Part shown: positions 63,764-64,000 of the stretch, piece by piece | How the letters are laid out: each line of letters begins with the position of its first letter | How positions within the stretch are numbered: position 1 is the first letter of the stretch | From: Streptomyces sp. QL37 | GTDB lineage: Bacteria > Actinomycetota > Actinomycetes > Streptomycetales > Streptomycetaceae | Reading direction: 5' to 3' | Length of the DNA stretch: 64,000 nucleotides | NCBI RefSeq assembly: GCF_002941025.1 | Contig: NZ_PTJS01000001.1 | Location: forward strand, 1,364,001 to 1,428,000 | Position numbers and translations under genes: made by a program | Notes under the pieces: model-generated | Databases searched by the model: none | What the model saw: the letters and a program-made list of their open reading frames with translations, nothing else | What the model was told of the DNA's origin: nothing

Positions 63764-64000
63764 TTACGCGGCGAGCGCGTCGTTGAGGGTGGGGTAGATC
63801 CGCAGGACGGTGTCGGCGCCGACGACGCGGAACAGCCGGGTGACGGCGGGGGACGGTGCGGCGATGCGCAGGTCGCCCTGGTTGTGGGTGCTCAGGACGA
63901 GTCTGAGGAACATGGAGTCGCCGAAGCTGATGTTGCTGGCGTCCAGGACAACGCTGTTGTGCCGGGCGAGGGCGGTCTCGATCTCCGCCGTCAGGGGGCC
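63764..64000 (-). CDS. STAS-domain protein (anti-sigma factor antagonist), 5' cut by window edge
   Basis: The minus-strand frame is open from 64000 to a TAA at 63764 (78 residues). It reads IETALARHNSVVLDASNISF, GDSMFLRLVL and RLFRVVGADTVLRIYPTLND. This is the C-terminal two-thirds of a STAS domain. In this family a Ser in the position DASNISFGDS is phosphorylated by an anti-sigma kinase; the Ser of SFGDS or the following Ser would be the candidate. The N-terminus lies outside the window. Confidence 0.85.
   Translation of the reverse strand, partial: GPLTAEIETALARHNSVVLDASNISFGDSMFLRLVLSTHNQGDLRIAAPSPAVTRLFRVVGADTVLRIYPTLNDALAA

Overview
The window is high-GC DNA of Streptomyces type (or a close relative). 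Codon third positions are strongly GC-biased, GTG starts and ATGA/GTGA stop-start couplings are common, and the families are actinobacterial: WhiB, XRE/DUF5753 with DUF397, DUF317, MAB_1171c, DUF2637-like and Zn-finger plasmid proteins. Mobilisation genes, decayed transposases and integrase remnants suggest a plasmid or a mobile chromosomal-arm region. No origin or tRNA was seen.

Layout. (1) 3-4713: a tightly packed operon of Nudix fusion proteins (tandem Nudix, kinase+VanX dipeptidase, ASCH+Nudix, methyltransferase+Nudix). (2) 4820-5689: what looks like the 5' part of a radical-SAM gene, now fused in frame to an AT-richer NucA/NucB nuclease domain and followed by a possible immunity gene. 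(3) 6.1-17.1 kb: an accessory region with an integrase remnant, an excisionase-like gene, IS256 and IS1380 remnants, a secreted HNH nuclease, a complete IS110 transposase and a set of Streptomyces regulators. (4) 17.15-35.3 kb: a complete type I-E CRISPR-Cas locus. A 12-repeat array points away from cas3. The operon cas3-casA-casB-casC-casD-casE-cas1-cas2 follows, then a second array of about 128 repeats starting 18 bp after cas2. (5) 35,306-36,805: a 1,500-bp IS5-type element with matched inverted repeats that cuts the second array inside a spacer. (6) 36.8-44.9 kb: the C-terminal part of a radical-SAM gene, then an enolase-superfamily gene, a small gene, HAD, methyltransferase, PhyH, Sua5/YrdC-like, phosphoketolase-like and a second PhyH gene, mostly with overlapping starts and stops. 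(7) 45-50 kb: an ImmA/IrrE-type peptidase, a MAB_1171c membrane protein and an XRE regulator. (8) 50.4-57.4 kb: a plasmid/ICE-style block ending in a MobC-like protein and a relaxase, with a perfect 18-bp inverted repeat. (9) 57.4-64 kb: an SDR gene, a lipoprotein, DUF317 genes, a second HNH nuclease with a PLAT-like partner, and a truncated STAS gene.

Main interpretation: blocks 1-2 and 6 look like two halves of one metabolic cluster, split within a radical-SAM gene by about 31 kb that carries the CRISPR-Cas locus. The IS sits exactly at the right-hand junction. The product of the cluster is unknown to me. Two of its genes (enolase-like and phosphoketolase-like) carry single-base frameshifts in G5 tracts, so it is either decaying or affected by homopolymer sequencing errors. 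The CRISPR-Cas genes all appear intact. Both arrays have the same 16-nt leader motif about 27 bp before the first repeat; in the large array it overlaps the 3' end of cas2.
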